The notes beneath the pieces are model-generated. The model did no database searches. It was not told where the DNA came from and worked only from the letters and a program-made list of their open reading frames with translations. 64,000 nucleotides of DNA from CAXTKD01 sp964244885 (GTDB taxonomy: Bacteria > Pseudomonadota > Alphaproteobacteria > Sphingomonadales > Sphingomonadaceae): contig CAXTKD010000002.1 of assembly GCA_964244885.1 (NCBI GenBank), positions 248,001 to 312,000 of the forward strand, read 5' to 3'. This document shows, piece by piece, positions 43,904-52,029 of the stretch. The first letter of the stretch is position 1. The number at the start of each line of letters is the position of its first letter. Made by a program: the position numbers and the translations under genes.

Positions 43904-45468
43904 GCATGAACACCCAGGGCCGGCCCTCGACTCCGGCCGCGCCCGCAAACACCAACGATTTCGCCACCTTCACCGGCAACCGCGGCCTCCAGCTCGAAGA
44001 GCCCCTGCTCTTCGAGACCGGAGCCGTCGACCGCACCGGAGTCGACCTTCCCGACGTGAAAACCCATGCCGACCGTCTGGGTCGTCTCGCTCGCACCGCG
44101 CCGATCGGCCTCCCCGGCCTGTCGGAGCCCGACACCGTCCGCCACTACACCCGCCTCAGCCGCCAGAACTACGCCATCGACATGGGCCTGTTCCCGCTCG
44201 GCTCGTGCACGATGAAGCACAATCCGCGCCTCAACGAGAAGATGGCGCGCCTCCCCGGTTTCGCGGACATCCACCCGCTCCAGCCCGTCGATACCGTGCA
44301 GGGCGCGCTCGAACTCATCGACCATCTCGCCGACTGGCTGCTGAAGCTCACCGGCATGCCCGCCGTCTCGATGACGCCCAAGGCCGGCGCGCATGGCGAG
44401 CTGTGCGGCATCCTCGCGATCCACGCCGCGCACGACGCAAAGGGCGACCACGCCCGCCGCGTCGTCCTCGTCCCCGAATCGGCGCACGGCACCAACCCCG
44501 CGACCGCCGCCTTCTGCGGCTATTCGGTCGAGGACATTCCCGCCACGCCCGAGGGCCGAGTCGATCTCGCAGCGCTCAAGGCCCGCCTCGGCCCTGATGT
44601 CGCGGCGCTGATGATTACCAACCCCAACACCTGCGGCCTGTTCGAGCCCGACATGATCGCCATCGGCGAGGCGGTCCACGCCGCGGGCGCCTTCCTTTAT
44701 TGCGACGGCGCCAACTTCAACGCGATCGTCGGCAAGGTCCGCCCCGGCGACCTTGGCATCGACGCGATGCACATCAACCTGCACAAGACCTTCTCCACCC
44801 CGCACGGCGGCGGCGGCCCCGGCGCCGGCCCGGTGGTCTTCTCCGAAGCGCTAGCGCCCTACGCGCCGCTGCCCTTCGTCAGACAAGTCGGCGACCGCTT
44901 CGAGCTGGTCGAGGAGGAGCAGGCGCATGGGAGCGCCGATCACGATCACAGCTTCGGCCGCATGGTCGCCTTCAGCGGCCAGATGGGCATGTTCGTCCGC
45001 GCCGCCGCCTACATGCTAAGCCACGGCGCCGACGGCCTGCGCCAAGTTGCGGAAGACGCCGTCCTCAACGCCAACTACATCCTCGCCCGCCTCAAGGACG
45101 TGATGACCGCCCCCTTCGGCGACAGCGGCCCCTGCATGCACGAGGCTCTATTCTCGGACGATTTCCTGGACGGCACCGGCCTCACCACGATCGACATCGC
45201 CAAGGCGCTGATCGACGAAGGCTATCACCCGATGACGATGTACTTCCCGCTCGTCGTCCACGGCGCCATGCTGATCGAGCCGACCGAGACCGAGAGCAAG
45301 GCCACCCTCGACCAGTTCATCGCCTCGCTCCGCGGCCTCGCCGAGCTCGCCGCCGCGGGCAACAAGGAGCGCTTCGAAGGCGCCCCCTATCTCGCCCCCC
45401 GCCGCCGCCTCGACGAAACCGGCGCGGCGCGGAAGCCGGTGCTCAACTTCCGCGAAGCAGCGGAGTGA
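43900..45468 (+). CDS. gcvPB: Glycine dehydrogenase (decarboxylating) subunit 2
   Basis: 522 aa. PLP-dependent half of the split P protein, with the cofactor Lys296 in INLHKTFSTPHGGGGPG and the upstream GSCTMKHNPRLNEKMARLPG and VPESAHGTNPATAAFCGY signatures. ATG 43900 has AGGAGG eight bases before it, a strong site, and overlaps the gcvPA stop. The L protein is not in the window and is usually shared with other complexes. Confidence 0.96.
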   Translation: MSMNTQGRPSTPAAPANTNDFATFTGNRGLQLEEPLLFETGAVDRTGVDLPDVKTHADRLGRLARTAPIGLPGLSEPDTVRHYTRLSRQNYAIDMGLFPLGSCTMKHNPRLNEKMARLPGFADIHPLQPVDTVQGALELIDHLADWLLKLTGMPAVSMTPKAGAHGELCGILAIHAAHDAKGDHARRVVLVPESAHGTNPATAAFCGYSVEDIPATPEGRVDLAALKARLGPDVAALMITNPNTCGLFEPDMIAIGEAVHAAGAFLYCDGANFNAIVGKVRPGDLGIDAMHINLHKTFSTPHGGGGPGAGPVVFSEALAPYAPLPFVRQVGDRFELVEEEQAHGSADHDHSFGRMVAFSGQMGMFVRAAAYMLSHGADGLRQVAEDAVLNANYILARLKDVMTAPFGDSGPCMHEALFSDDFLDGTGLTTIDIAKALIDEGYHPMTMYFPLVVHGAMLIEPTETESKATLDQFIASLRGLAELAAAGNKERFEGAPYLAPRRRLDETGAARKPVLNFREAAE

Positions 45469-46061
45469 GCGACGCGCGCCACGCTCCGGCGACGGCGCGC
45501 AACCGCGATCCCATCCTCGCCATCCTCCAGCGCGTGTTGCCCAAGTCGGGCACTGTGCTGGAGATCGCGTCGGGCACCGGCGAGCACGCCGTCCACTTCG
45601 CCCGCGCCCTGCCCGGCCTGATGTGGCAGCCGAGCGATCCCGACCTCTCGGCCCTGCTGTCGATCGCCGCCCACCGCGCCGAAGCCGCGCTCCCCAACCT
45701 CCTTGCCCCGCTCCAGCTCGACGTCGCCCGCCGGTGGCCGGTGACGGCCGCCGACGCGATCGTCTGCATCAACATGGTCCACATCAGCCCGTGGGAGGCA
45801 ACCGAAGCGCTCCTCGCCGGGGCCGCCCGCCTCCTCCCGCCCGGCGCCCCGCTCTGCCTCTACGGCCCCTACCGCCGCGCCGGCGTTCCGACCGCGCCGA
45901 GCAACGAGGCGTTCGAGCAGTGGCTCCACGCCCAAAACCCCGCCTTCGGCCTGCGCGACCTCGAAGCCGTGGGGGCCGAAGCCGCGCGTCACGGCCTCGC
46001 GCTCGACGAGGTCGTCGAAATGCCCGCCAACAACCTGTCGGTCGTCTTCCGCCGCTCTTGA
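45465..46061 (+). CDS. DUF938 protein, SAM-methyltransferase fold
   Basis: 198 aa. ARNRDPILAILQRVLPKSGT, EIASGTGEHAVHFARALPGL and CINMVHISPWEATEALLAGA are the DUF938 pattern, and LYGPYRRAG follows. The SGTGEHA loop is motif I of a class I methyltransferase. The substrate is unknown. The GTG start overlaps the gcvPB stop by 4 bases, so it is translated with the gcv genes. No repeat lies between. Cytoplasmic. Confidence 0.87.
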   Translation: MSDARHAPATARNRDPILAILQRVLPKSGTVLEIASGTGEHAVHFARALPGLMWQPSDPDLSALLSIAAHRAEAALPNLLAPLQLDVARRWPVTAADAIVCINMVHISPWEATEALLAGAARLLPPGAPLCLYGPYRRAGVPTAPSNEAFEQWLHAQNPAFGLRDLEAVGAEAARHGLALDEVVEMPANNLSVVFRRS

Positions 46062-46088
46062 CCTCTTAAGCAGATCGTAGCTACATCT
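46058..46088 (+). promoter_or_regulatory. Promoter and operator of brnT-brnA
   Basis: TTGACC (46058-46063), 17 bases, CTACAT (46081-46086). The near-perfect palindrome AGATCGTAGCTACATCT (46072-46088), centred on GTAGCTAC, covers the -10 box. The predicted transcript start falls on or next to the GTG at 46093. Family knowledge: BrnA represses its own operon. Confidence 0.6.
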
Positions 46089-46092
46089 AAGC

Positions 46093-46356
46093 GTGGATGT
46101 CGAGTTCGATCCCGACAAGGACGTCGCCAACGTTAAGAATCACGGCCTGTCGTTGGTAGAGGCCAGAGCGTTCGACCTCGATTCCGCGACTGTGATTGTC
46201 GATGATCGCGTCGATTATGGCGAAGTTCGCGATCGCGCCTTCGGCCGTATCGACGAACTCGGCTACTGCCTCATGTTCACAGTAAGACCGCCGACGCTGC
46301 GCCTGATCAGTTTTCGCCGCGCCCATGAGAAAGAGATGCGCCGTCATGGCCAATGA
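46093..46356 (+). CDS. brnT: BrnT-family toxin
   Basis: 87 aa. VEFDPDKDVANVKNHGLSLV, then RAFGRIDELGYCLMFTVRPP and LRLISFRRAHEKEMRRH follow the BrnT pattern (FDP.K...N..KHG and RLISARRA...E). BrnT is a RelE-like ribonuclease toxin. GTG start without a ribosome-binding site, close to the predicted transcript start, so it may be read from a leaderless message. The antitoxin gene overlaps by 11 bases. Confidence 0.9.
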   Translation: MDVEFDPDKDVANVKNHGLSLVEARAFDLDSATVIVDDRVDYGEVRDRAFGRIDELGYCLMFTVRPPTLRLISFRRAHEKEMRRHGQ

Positions 46357-46606
46357 TCGCCCCGTCGTTTTCGATGACGACAATCCCGAATGGACCATCG
46401 AGGATTTTGCTCGCGGCCGCCCCGCGAGTAAGGTTCTTTCTGCAGAAGCTCTGGAAGCCTTCCGCCGATTCCGCGGTTCACAAAAAGCCCCCACCAAGCA
46501 GCAAGTCACCCTTCGTCTCGACCGCGATTTGCTCGACCGCTTCCGCGCCGGCGGCCCGGGGTGGCAGAGCCGGATCAACGAGACGCTCCGCAAGGCGATC
46601 GGCTAG
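46346..46606 (+). CDS. brnA: BrnA-family antitoxin
   Basis: 86 aa. An acidic N-terminal part (DDDNPEWTIEDFARGRPASK) that contacts the toxin, and a ribbon-helix-helix end (QQVTLRLDRDLLDRFRAGGP, WQSRINETLRKAIG) that binds DNA. ATG 46346 overlaps brnT. Its TAG shares the palindrome CTAG with the stop of the convergent GDPD gene. Confidence 0.92.
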   Translation: MANDRPVVFDDDNPEWTIEDFARGRPASKVLSAEALEAFRRFRGSQKAPTKQQVTLRLDRDLLDRFRAGGPGWQSRINETLRKAIG

Positions 46607-47550
46607 CAGCCGCGCCTTGCCGCCACGGCCTCACGAGGGTTGTCGCTGAACAGGCCGTCGATGCCTGCCCGGACGTAAGCGCAGATCTCGCCCGCGAGAT
46701 CGCCTGCAGCCTTTGGATCGCCGCCGCGCCTGAACTCGTCCGGCAGGAAAACATTCTCCCGCCGGAAGGTATAGGGATGGACCTTCAGACCCGCCGCATG
46801 CGCGTCCGCCACCAGCGTCGTCGCCGTGCCGAGCCGTCCCGCGACGCGCGGGATGACCATCGCCTTGTCCGGCCCGATCGCATTCGCCACCGTCGCGATC
46901 TCGGCCAGCGCCTCGGCATCGACCTTGTCGCCGACGTCCAGCAAGCGCACCAGCCGAACCTTGGTCAGCGAGTGCAGCCAGACCAGGCTGTCCTGCTCGA
47001 ACGACTGGACGAACACCGGATCGTCCGGCCCGTCATAGCCCGCCGCCGTAAGCATCGCGGCGAGCCGCTCCTCCAGCGGCAGCCCGATCTTGCGGAAATA
47101 GCCGGGATGCTTGGTCTCCGGATAAATCCCGACCGGGCGCCGCGCTGTCTTCACCAGCGCCAGCACCTCGGCGAAGGTCGGGATTTCCTCCTCGCCGTCA
47201 TGCGCCGTCCCTCGCAGCTCGGGCAGCCGCTCGCGGGCGCGCAGCGTCTTCAACTCGGCGAGCGTGAAGTCCTCGGTGAACCAGCCCGTCACCGGCTTGC
47301 CCTCGATCGCCTTGGTCGTCTTGCGGCCCGCGAACTCCGCGTGCTTGCCGACATCGGTCGTGCCGCCGATCTCGTTCTCGTGCCGCGCCACCAGCACACC
47401 ATCCTTGGTCATCACCAGGTCGGGCTCGATGAAGTCGGCGCCCAGTTCGATCGCTTGTCGGTAGCCGCCAAGCGTGTGCTCGGGCCGCTCGCCGCTGTCG
47501 CCGCGGTGCGCGATGATCAGCAGGGACGCCGCCGCCAGAAACCCGATCAT
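46603..47550 (-). CDS. Glycerophosphodiester phosphodiesterase
   Basis: 315 aa, TIM barrel. IIAHRGDSGERPEHT holds the catalytic His and Arg, FIEPDLVMTKDGVLVARHE the metal-binding Glu/Asp and second His, and GIYPETKHPGYF a further Glu. It cleaves glycerophosphodiesters to glycerol-3-phosphate. The N-terminus is hydrophobic (MIGFLAAASLL) and runs straight into the first strand, so it is not a clear signal peptide. Location uncertain. The stop overlaps the brnA stop. Confidence 0.9.
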   Translation of the reverse strand: MIGFLAAASLLIIAHRGDSGERPEHTLGGYRQAIELGADFIEPDLVMTKDGVLVARHENEIGGTTDVGKHAEFAGRKTTKAIEGKPVTGWFTEDFTLAELKTLRARERLPELRGTAHDGEEEIPTFAEVLALVKTARRPVGIYPETKHPGYFRKIGLPLEERLAAMLTAAGYDGPDDPVFVQSFEQDSLVWLHSLTKVRLVRLLDVGDKVDAEALAEIATVANAIGPDKAMVIPRVAGRLGTATTLVADAHAAGLKVHPYTFRRENVFLPDEFRRGGDPKAAGDLAGEICAYVRAGIDGLFSDNPREAVAARRGC

Positions 47551-47612
47551 CGTCTCTCCCGTTGCAGCGGAACGCCCGCGATCTCATATCGCACAGGAGC
47601 AAGGAGAATTTA

Positions 47613-48152
47613 ATGACCACCGAAACCGCGACCTTCGCCGCCGGCTGCTTCTGGTGCTACGAGGCGATCTTCGACGACCTGCAGGGCGTCGAGTCGGTCG
47701 AATCCGGCTATATCGGCGGCAGGTTGCTAAACCCCACCTACAAGCAGATCTGCGGCGGCGACACCGGCCATGCCGAGGCGATCCGAATCGTCTTCGACAA
47801 CCAGGTCGTGACCTACGACGAACTTCTCGACGTGCTGTTCGCGATGCATGACCCGACCACGCTCAACCGCCAGGGCAACGACGTCGGCACGCAATACCGC
47901 TCGGCGATCTTCCCGCATTCGCCCGAGCAGCGCGCCAAGGCCGAGGCGGCGATCGTCCGCGCGCAGGCCGACTATCCTTCGAAGATCGTCACGACGATCG
48001 AGGACGGCGATCAGACCTGGTATCCGGCCGAGGACTACCACCAGGACTATTTCGCCAACAACGCGAACTCGAACCCCTATTGCTCGTTCGTCGTCGCGCC
48101 CAAGGTGAAGAAGTTCCGCGAGAAATACGCCAGGCGGCTGAAGTCGGCCTAA
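47613..48152 (+). CDS. msrA: Peptide methionine sulfoxide reductase MsrA
   Basis: 179 aa. The active site GCFWCYEAIFDDLQGVESVE has the nucleophilic Cys (C12) and Glu. GYIGG and DPTTLNRQGNDVGTQYRSAI are family signatures. It repairs S-methionine sulfoxide in proteins with thioredoxin. No signal peptide, so cytoplasmic. AAGGAGA lies seven bases before ATG 47613. It converges with the cyclophilin gene, with which it overlaps by 4 bases. Confidence 0.95.
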   Translation: MTTETATFAAGCFWCYEAIFDDLQGVESVESGYIGGRLLNPTYKQICGGDTGHAEAIRIVFDNQVVTYDELLDVLFAMHDPTTLNRQGNDVGTQYRSAIFPHSPEQRAKAEAAIVRAQADYPSKIVTTIEDGDQTWYPAEDYHQDYFANNANSNPYCSFVVAPKVKKFREKYARRLKSA

Positions 48153-48841
48153 CCGACCGGCGCAGCCGGCGGCGATGGCGCGACTTCGGGCGCCTTCGTC
48201 CGCCGCGCGCTTATGATCGTTACCGGCGCGACGATCATCTGGCCCTTCATCGGCCCCGTCCCGCCGCCGCCCGCCGGCATCACCAGGATCTTGTGGACGA
48301 CGTCCATGCCCTCGGCGACATGGCCGAACGCCGCGAAGCCGGCGTTGTCGCCCGGCTGACCGGGTTTGGCGTCGAGCGAGCTCAGGTTGCCGACGGTGAT
48401 GAAGAAGTCGCCATTGGCGGAGCCCGGCGCGGCACGCGCCATCGAGATGGCGCCGTCGGTGTGCGACAGCCCGGTCTTGGTCGTCGGCTCATGGGCGATC
48501 GGTTTCAGCACGCGCTTGGGATCGCCCTTGGTCCCCGCCTGGATCAACCCGAAGCCCGGCGCGACGCTCATCGCGCGGTAGAAGGTGATGCCGTCGAAGC
48601 GCTTCTGGTCGACGTAGCGCAGGAAGTTCGCCGCGGTGATCGGCGCGCGCTCGACCTCCAGCGCGATCACGATCCGGCCCGCCGCCGTCTGCAGCGCGAC
48701 GTAGGCGAGCTTCGGCGCGAGAACGGGCGCGGGCGTTGGAGCAGCGACTGGCGCGGGAGGAGGCAGGGCCGCCTCCTGCGCGAACGCCGGCCCGGCGCAC
48801 AGCAGCGCCAGCGCTACCAGCCTGCCGAGCGCCCCGCTCAT
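48149..48841 (-). CDS. Periplasmic cyclophilin-type peptidyl-prolyl isomerase
   Basis: 230 aa. Signal peptide MSGALGRLVALALLCAGPAFAQ, a Pro/Ala-rich linker (PPPAPVAAPTPAPVLAP), then the cyclophilin domain (ALEVERAPITAANFLRYVDQ, FDGITFYRAM, GAISMARAAPGSANGDFFIT, AAFGHVAEGMDVV). It helps proteins fold in the periplasm. The ATG overlaps the stop of the DUF885 gene by 4 bases, so the two were one operon before the frameshift upstream. Confidence 0.9.
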   Translation of the reverse strand: MSGALGRLVALALLCAGPAFAQEAALPPPAPVAAPTPAPVLAPKLAYVALQTAAGRIVIALEVERAPITAANFLRYVDQKRFDGITFYRAMSVAPGFGLIQAGTKGDPKRVLKPIAHEPTTKTGLSHTDGAISMARAAPGSANGDFFITVGNLSSLDAKPGQPGDNAGFAAFGHVAEGMDVVHKILVMPAGGGGTGPMKGQMIVAPVTIISARRTKAPEVAPSPPAAPVG

Positions 48842-50654
48842 GCCAGCTTCGCCTCGGCGCGGGCCTCGACGACGCGCTCGAGGATCGTCAGCGGCATCGC
48901 GCCATCCTTCAGCACTTCGTGAAACTGCTTGAGGTCGAACTTCTTGCCGAGAATCTTCTCGGCGTTCGCCCGCGCCCGCGTCCATGCCATGTGGCCGACC
49001 TTGTACGAACAGGCCTGCCCTGCCTGCGTGCAATAGCGCTCGACCTCGCGCTGCGAACGCGGACGCGCGAAGCCCGTCGTCGCGACCATATAATCGGTCG
49101 CCTTCTCGCGGCTCCAGCGCTTGGCGTGAATGCCGGTGTCGACCACCAGACGCGCCGCGCGGAACAGGAAGGACTGGAGATAGCCCGCGCGCTCCAGCGG
49201 CGTCGGATAGGCGCCAAGCTCGTCGGCCAGCTGCTCGGCATAGAGCGCCCAGCCTTCGGAATAGGCGCTGAAGCCGCCGACCTTGCGGATCGTCGGGATG
49301 TCGCCGGACTGCTGCGCCGTGCTGATCTGCAGGTGATGCCCCGGCACGCCCTCGTGATAGGTCAGCGACTTCAGGCCGTATTTCGGCCAGTCGCCGACGT
49401 CCTTCAGGTTGATGAAGTAGATCGCCGGCCGCGACCCATCCAGCGCGGCGCGCTTGTAATAGCCGTTCGACGCGCCGTCCTGGATCTCGACCGGCACCGC
49501 GTTGATCTGGAGCGGCGCGCGCGGGATCGTCGCGAAGGCGGCAGGCAGCTTGTCGTACATGGTCTTCACGTCAGCGTTGAGCGAGGCGATCAGCGCCTCG
49601 CGGCCGGCGGCGTCGTTGGCGTAAAGCTGGTCCGGGCTCTTGTTGAGCACCGTCAGCCGCTCCGCGACCGTGCCCGTCGTGAGCCCCGCCCCGCGCAGGA
49701 TTGTGTCGAGCGCGGCGCTGATCTCCGCGACCTGCGCCAGGCCCATCCTGTGGACCTCGTCCGGCGTGAAGGTCGTCGTCGTCGCCTGCTCCAGCGCCGC
49801 GGCGTAGATCGCGTCGCCATGCGGCACGCGCCACACGCCGTCTCCGGGCTGCGTGGTGGCGCGCAGCTGCTTCATCAGCGCGGTCTGGCGGTCGAGCGCC
49901 GGGTAAACCTTCGCCGAGACGATAGCGGCGGCGCGGCCCGTCCAGTCGCCCGCGATCCCCTTCGCCGCCGCGCGCTTCGCAAGCGACTGGACGAGGCTGC
50001 TGTCGGCCGCGGCACCACTCCGAAGCTTCGCCATCTGGCTGAGCGTCAGGTCGATCGACCAGCCCGGCGCGACATAGCCGCGCGCCGCCTGCGCGCGCTG
50101 CATCTCGCATTCCTGGTCGAGGTTGCGCGCGAAGGCGTCGAGCCTCGAAAGATAGGCTTCGCAGTCGGCGGCGGTGACGATGGTGTGCGTGTCGTTCAGG
50201 AAGTCGGGCGTTCCGAAATATTCGCCGCCCTGCTGGAAGATCATATAGGGCCAGATCACCGAATCGATGCCGAACTTGTCGCGCGCCACCAACCGTTGCG
50301 CAGCGAGTAGAGCACGATCTCGCGGTTGAGCATCGCCGGGCGCGACAGGCCGGCGACGGGGAACGCCTCAAGCTCGCCCAGCCAGCGCTTCGTCCGCGCC
50401 AGATCCTTTTGCGCCTCCGCCTCGGTCACCGGGCTCAGCTGGCTCTTGAGCGCGGCGCGCGGTCCCTTGTCGAGGCCGAGCGAGGTCGCCGCCTCTGGCG
50501 AATTGTCGATCCGGTCGTTGAAGATGCGTTCGAACAGCGCATTCAACCTGGCGTCCGACCCGCTGGCCGCGGCCTGCGCGAGCGCGACAGTGGGGCGCAA
50601 AGAAGCAATGACGGCGGTGGTGGTTCCGGCGGCGATGAACGAACGACGATCCAT
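48838..50654 (-). pseudogene. DUF885 family gene broken by a single-base frameshift
   Basis: Two frames join into one DUF885 protein. The first (50654 down to about 50295) has a Tat-like signal (MDRRSFIAAGTTTAVIASLR), NALFERIFNDRIDNSPEAAT and ends near MLNREIVLYSLRN. The second resumes at VARDKFGIDSVIWPYMIFQQ and runs to 48838 with YHEGVPGHHLQIS, the HEXXH-like peptidase motif seen in DUF885. The joined length is 1817 bases. One extra base near 50293-50295 would restore 605 aa. It is either a real mutation or a sequencing error. Family members are membrane-linked or periplasmic peptidase-like proteins. GGAG lies seven bases before ATG 50654. Confidence 0.85.
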
Positions 50655-50722
50655 GAGCAGGCTCCGTGGGCTACGCAACTCGCCTACCTTAGGCCCCCGC
50701 ATTGCCTCCAGGCCAGAGCGAT

Positions 50723-51202
50723 TCAGCCGTCCAAGTCGACCAGTTCCACCTCGTGCCCGGCGAGCATGGTGGTCTCGCCGACGCGCCTTCCGATAAGCGC
50801 GCGGGCGAGCGGCGAGACGTAGGAGACGCTTCCCGCCGCCGGGTCGGCTTCGTCCTCGCCGACGATGCGGTAGGTTTGCCGTCGTCCGTCATCGCGCTCG
50901 ATCGTCACCGTGCTGCCGAACACCGCCGTGTCGCCCGCCACCGGCTCGACCAGCTCGGCGCTGGCGCGGCGGGCCGACCAGTAGCGCAGGTCGCGGGTGG
51001 CGCGCGCCATCGCGGTGCGGTCGCCGGTGATGCCCTCGCCGGCCTGCGCCGAGTTATAGGCCCCGCGCGCTTCGGCCAGCGCCGCCTCGATCGCGGCCAA
51101 GCCCTCCGGCGTCACCAGATTGCGGTGCGGCGAGATCGGCCGGTCGGGCAGGTTCGCCGCCACCGCCTCGCTGTCCGATTCCTTGGTGAAGGCGACGCTC
51201 AT
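50723..51202 (-). CDS. GreA/GreB-family transcription elongation factor
   Basis: 159 aa. The N-terminal part (NLVTPEGLAAIEAALAEARG) is the antiparallel coiled coil and RDLRYWSARRASAELVEP ends it. The C-terminal FKBP-like domain has VTIERDDGRRQTYRIVGEDE and SYVSPLARALIGRRVGE. It rescues backtracked polymerase by aiding RNA cleavage. The N-terminus (SVAFTKESDSEA) is typical of the alphaproteobacterial GreA/B-like protein beside the canonical GreA. ATG 51202 has no clear ribosome-binding site. Confidence 0.88.
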   Translation of the reverse strand: MSVAFTKESDSEAVAANLPDRPISPHRNLVTPEGLAAIEAALAEARGAYNSAQAGEGITGDRTAMARATRDLRYWSARRASAELVEPVAGDTAVFGSTVTIERDDGRRQTYRIVGEDEADPAAGSVSYVSPLARALIGRRVGETTMLAGHEVELVDLDG

Positions 51203-51480
51203 CCACAGGATATGCGAGGCCTGAGGGCATTCCGCAATCGGGAGAAGAGAACGTTCCGTCTTCCAATCTGAGGAACCGGCCTGCCTCCCGTTTATTCCCT
51301 CACCATCCGCCCTTCGGCGGCTCGCCTTGTATTTTCGGCCATTCAAGCCCATATGCCAATCGCTGACGTTGCCTGCGACGGATTGCGGCGCGTTTAGCCC
51401 TCTCTCCCTTTCTTGCTGCCTTGGCCTCGGTAACCCGTTTCGGGATCCGGGATCATAACTACTCTTGAAAGGGTCATATC
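51203..51480. other. Divergent control region between the Gre-like and csp genes
   Basis: 278 bases without a gene. The right part is the long leader typical of cold shock genes. It contains a short hairpin CCCGTTTCGGGATCCGGGAT near 51439 and the ribosome-binding site AAAGGG before the csp ATG. No clear promoter pair can be assigned. Confidence 0.4.
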
Positions 51481-51687
51481 ATGGCCAACGGAACCGTTAA
51501 ATTCTTCAACTCCGCCAAGGGCTATGGCTTCATCACGCCGGAAGGCGCCAGCAAGGACGTGTTCGTTCACGTTTCCGCGCTTGAGCGTGCCGGCTTGCAG
51601 AGCCTGGCCGATGGCCAGCGCGTCAGCTTCGACCTCGAGAACGACCGTCAGGGTCGCGCTTCGGCGGTCAACCTGCAGCTCGCCTAA
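51481..51687 (+). CDS. Cold shock protein (CspA family)
   Basis: 68 aa, a single cold-shock domain. RNP1 KGYGFITP and RNP2 VFVHVSAL are exact, with GTVKFFNSAKGYGFI at the start. It binds single-stranded RNA and DNA and keeps messages open in the cold or in stationary phase. AAAGGG lies nine bases before ATG 51481. A hairpin follows, then a small gene that may be co-expressed at lower level. Confidence 0.96.
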   Translation: MANGTVKFFNSAKGYGFITPEGASKDVFVHVSALERAGLQSLADGQRVSFDLENDRQGRASAVNLQLA

Positions 51688-51701
51688 ATCCGAGTTGATG
51701 C

Positions 51702-51725
51702 GGCCGGGGGCTTTGGTCCCCGGCC
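51702..51725 (+). terminator. Hairpin after csp (attenuator-like)
   Basis: GGCCGGGG-GCTTTGGT-CCCCGGCC, a perfect 8-base GC stem, 14 bases after the csp stop. No T-run follows, so it may only slow polymerase or protect the csp message end before the next gene. Confidence 0.6.
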
Positions 51726-51754
51726 GAACGTTCTGGTCCCGAGAGGAATTCGCC

Positions 51755-51964
51755 ATTTCCCTGGCTGACAGCTACCGGGCCAATGCCGCCGCCGCGGCGC
51801 GCGACGCCGCTTCGACCGTCCTGCCGCACGTGAAGGAGCGCTGCCTGCGCTCCGAAGCGGCGTGGCTGGCGATGGCCGAGCGCTTCGAGCAGGCGGAGGT
51901 CAAGCAGGCCGAGCGCGTTGCCGAGCAGGCCGCTCGCAAGAGCGCGCAGGATGCGTTGACCTAA
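51755..51964 (+). CDS. Small helical protein (about 69 aa), possible ATT start
   Basis: The frame ISLADSYRANAAAAARDAAS, LPHVKERCLRSEAAWLAMAE, RFEQAEVKQAERVAEQAARK is a charged single helix or coiled coil and looks coding. No ATG or GTG opens it. The best ribosome-binding site, GAGAGG, lies eight bases before an ATT at 51755. A TTG at 51713 is the other option, but it lies in the hairpin stem. It may be expressed with csp. Function unknown. A terminator follows. Confidence 0.6.
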   Translation: MSLADSYRANAAAAARDAASTVLPHVKERCLRSEAAWLAMAERFEQAEVKQAERVAEQAARKSAQDALT

Positions 51965-51988
51965 GTCGGTCTCCGCCACGCCGGACAA

Positions 51989-52027
51989 CAAAAAGGCCGC
52001 CCCTCTTTCGACGGGCGGCCTTTTGTT
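51989..52027. terminator. Bidirectional terminator between the csp unit and petC
   Basis: AAAAAGGCCGCCC-CTCTTTCGAC-GGGCGGCCTTTT: a perfect 9-base GC stem with A-run and T-run on the two sides, between the stops at 51964 and 52030. Confidence 0.92.
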
Positions 52028-52029
52028 TG

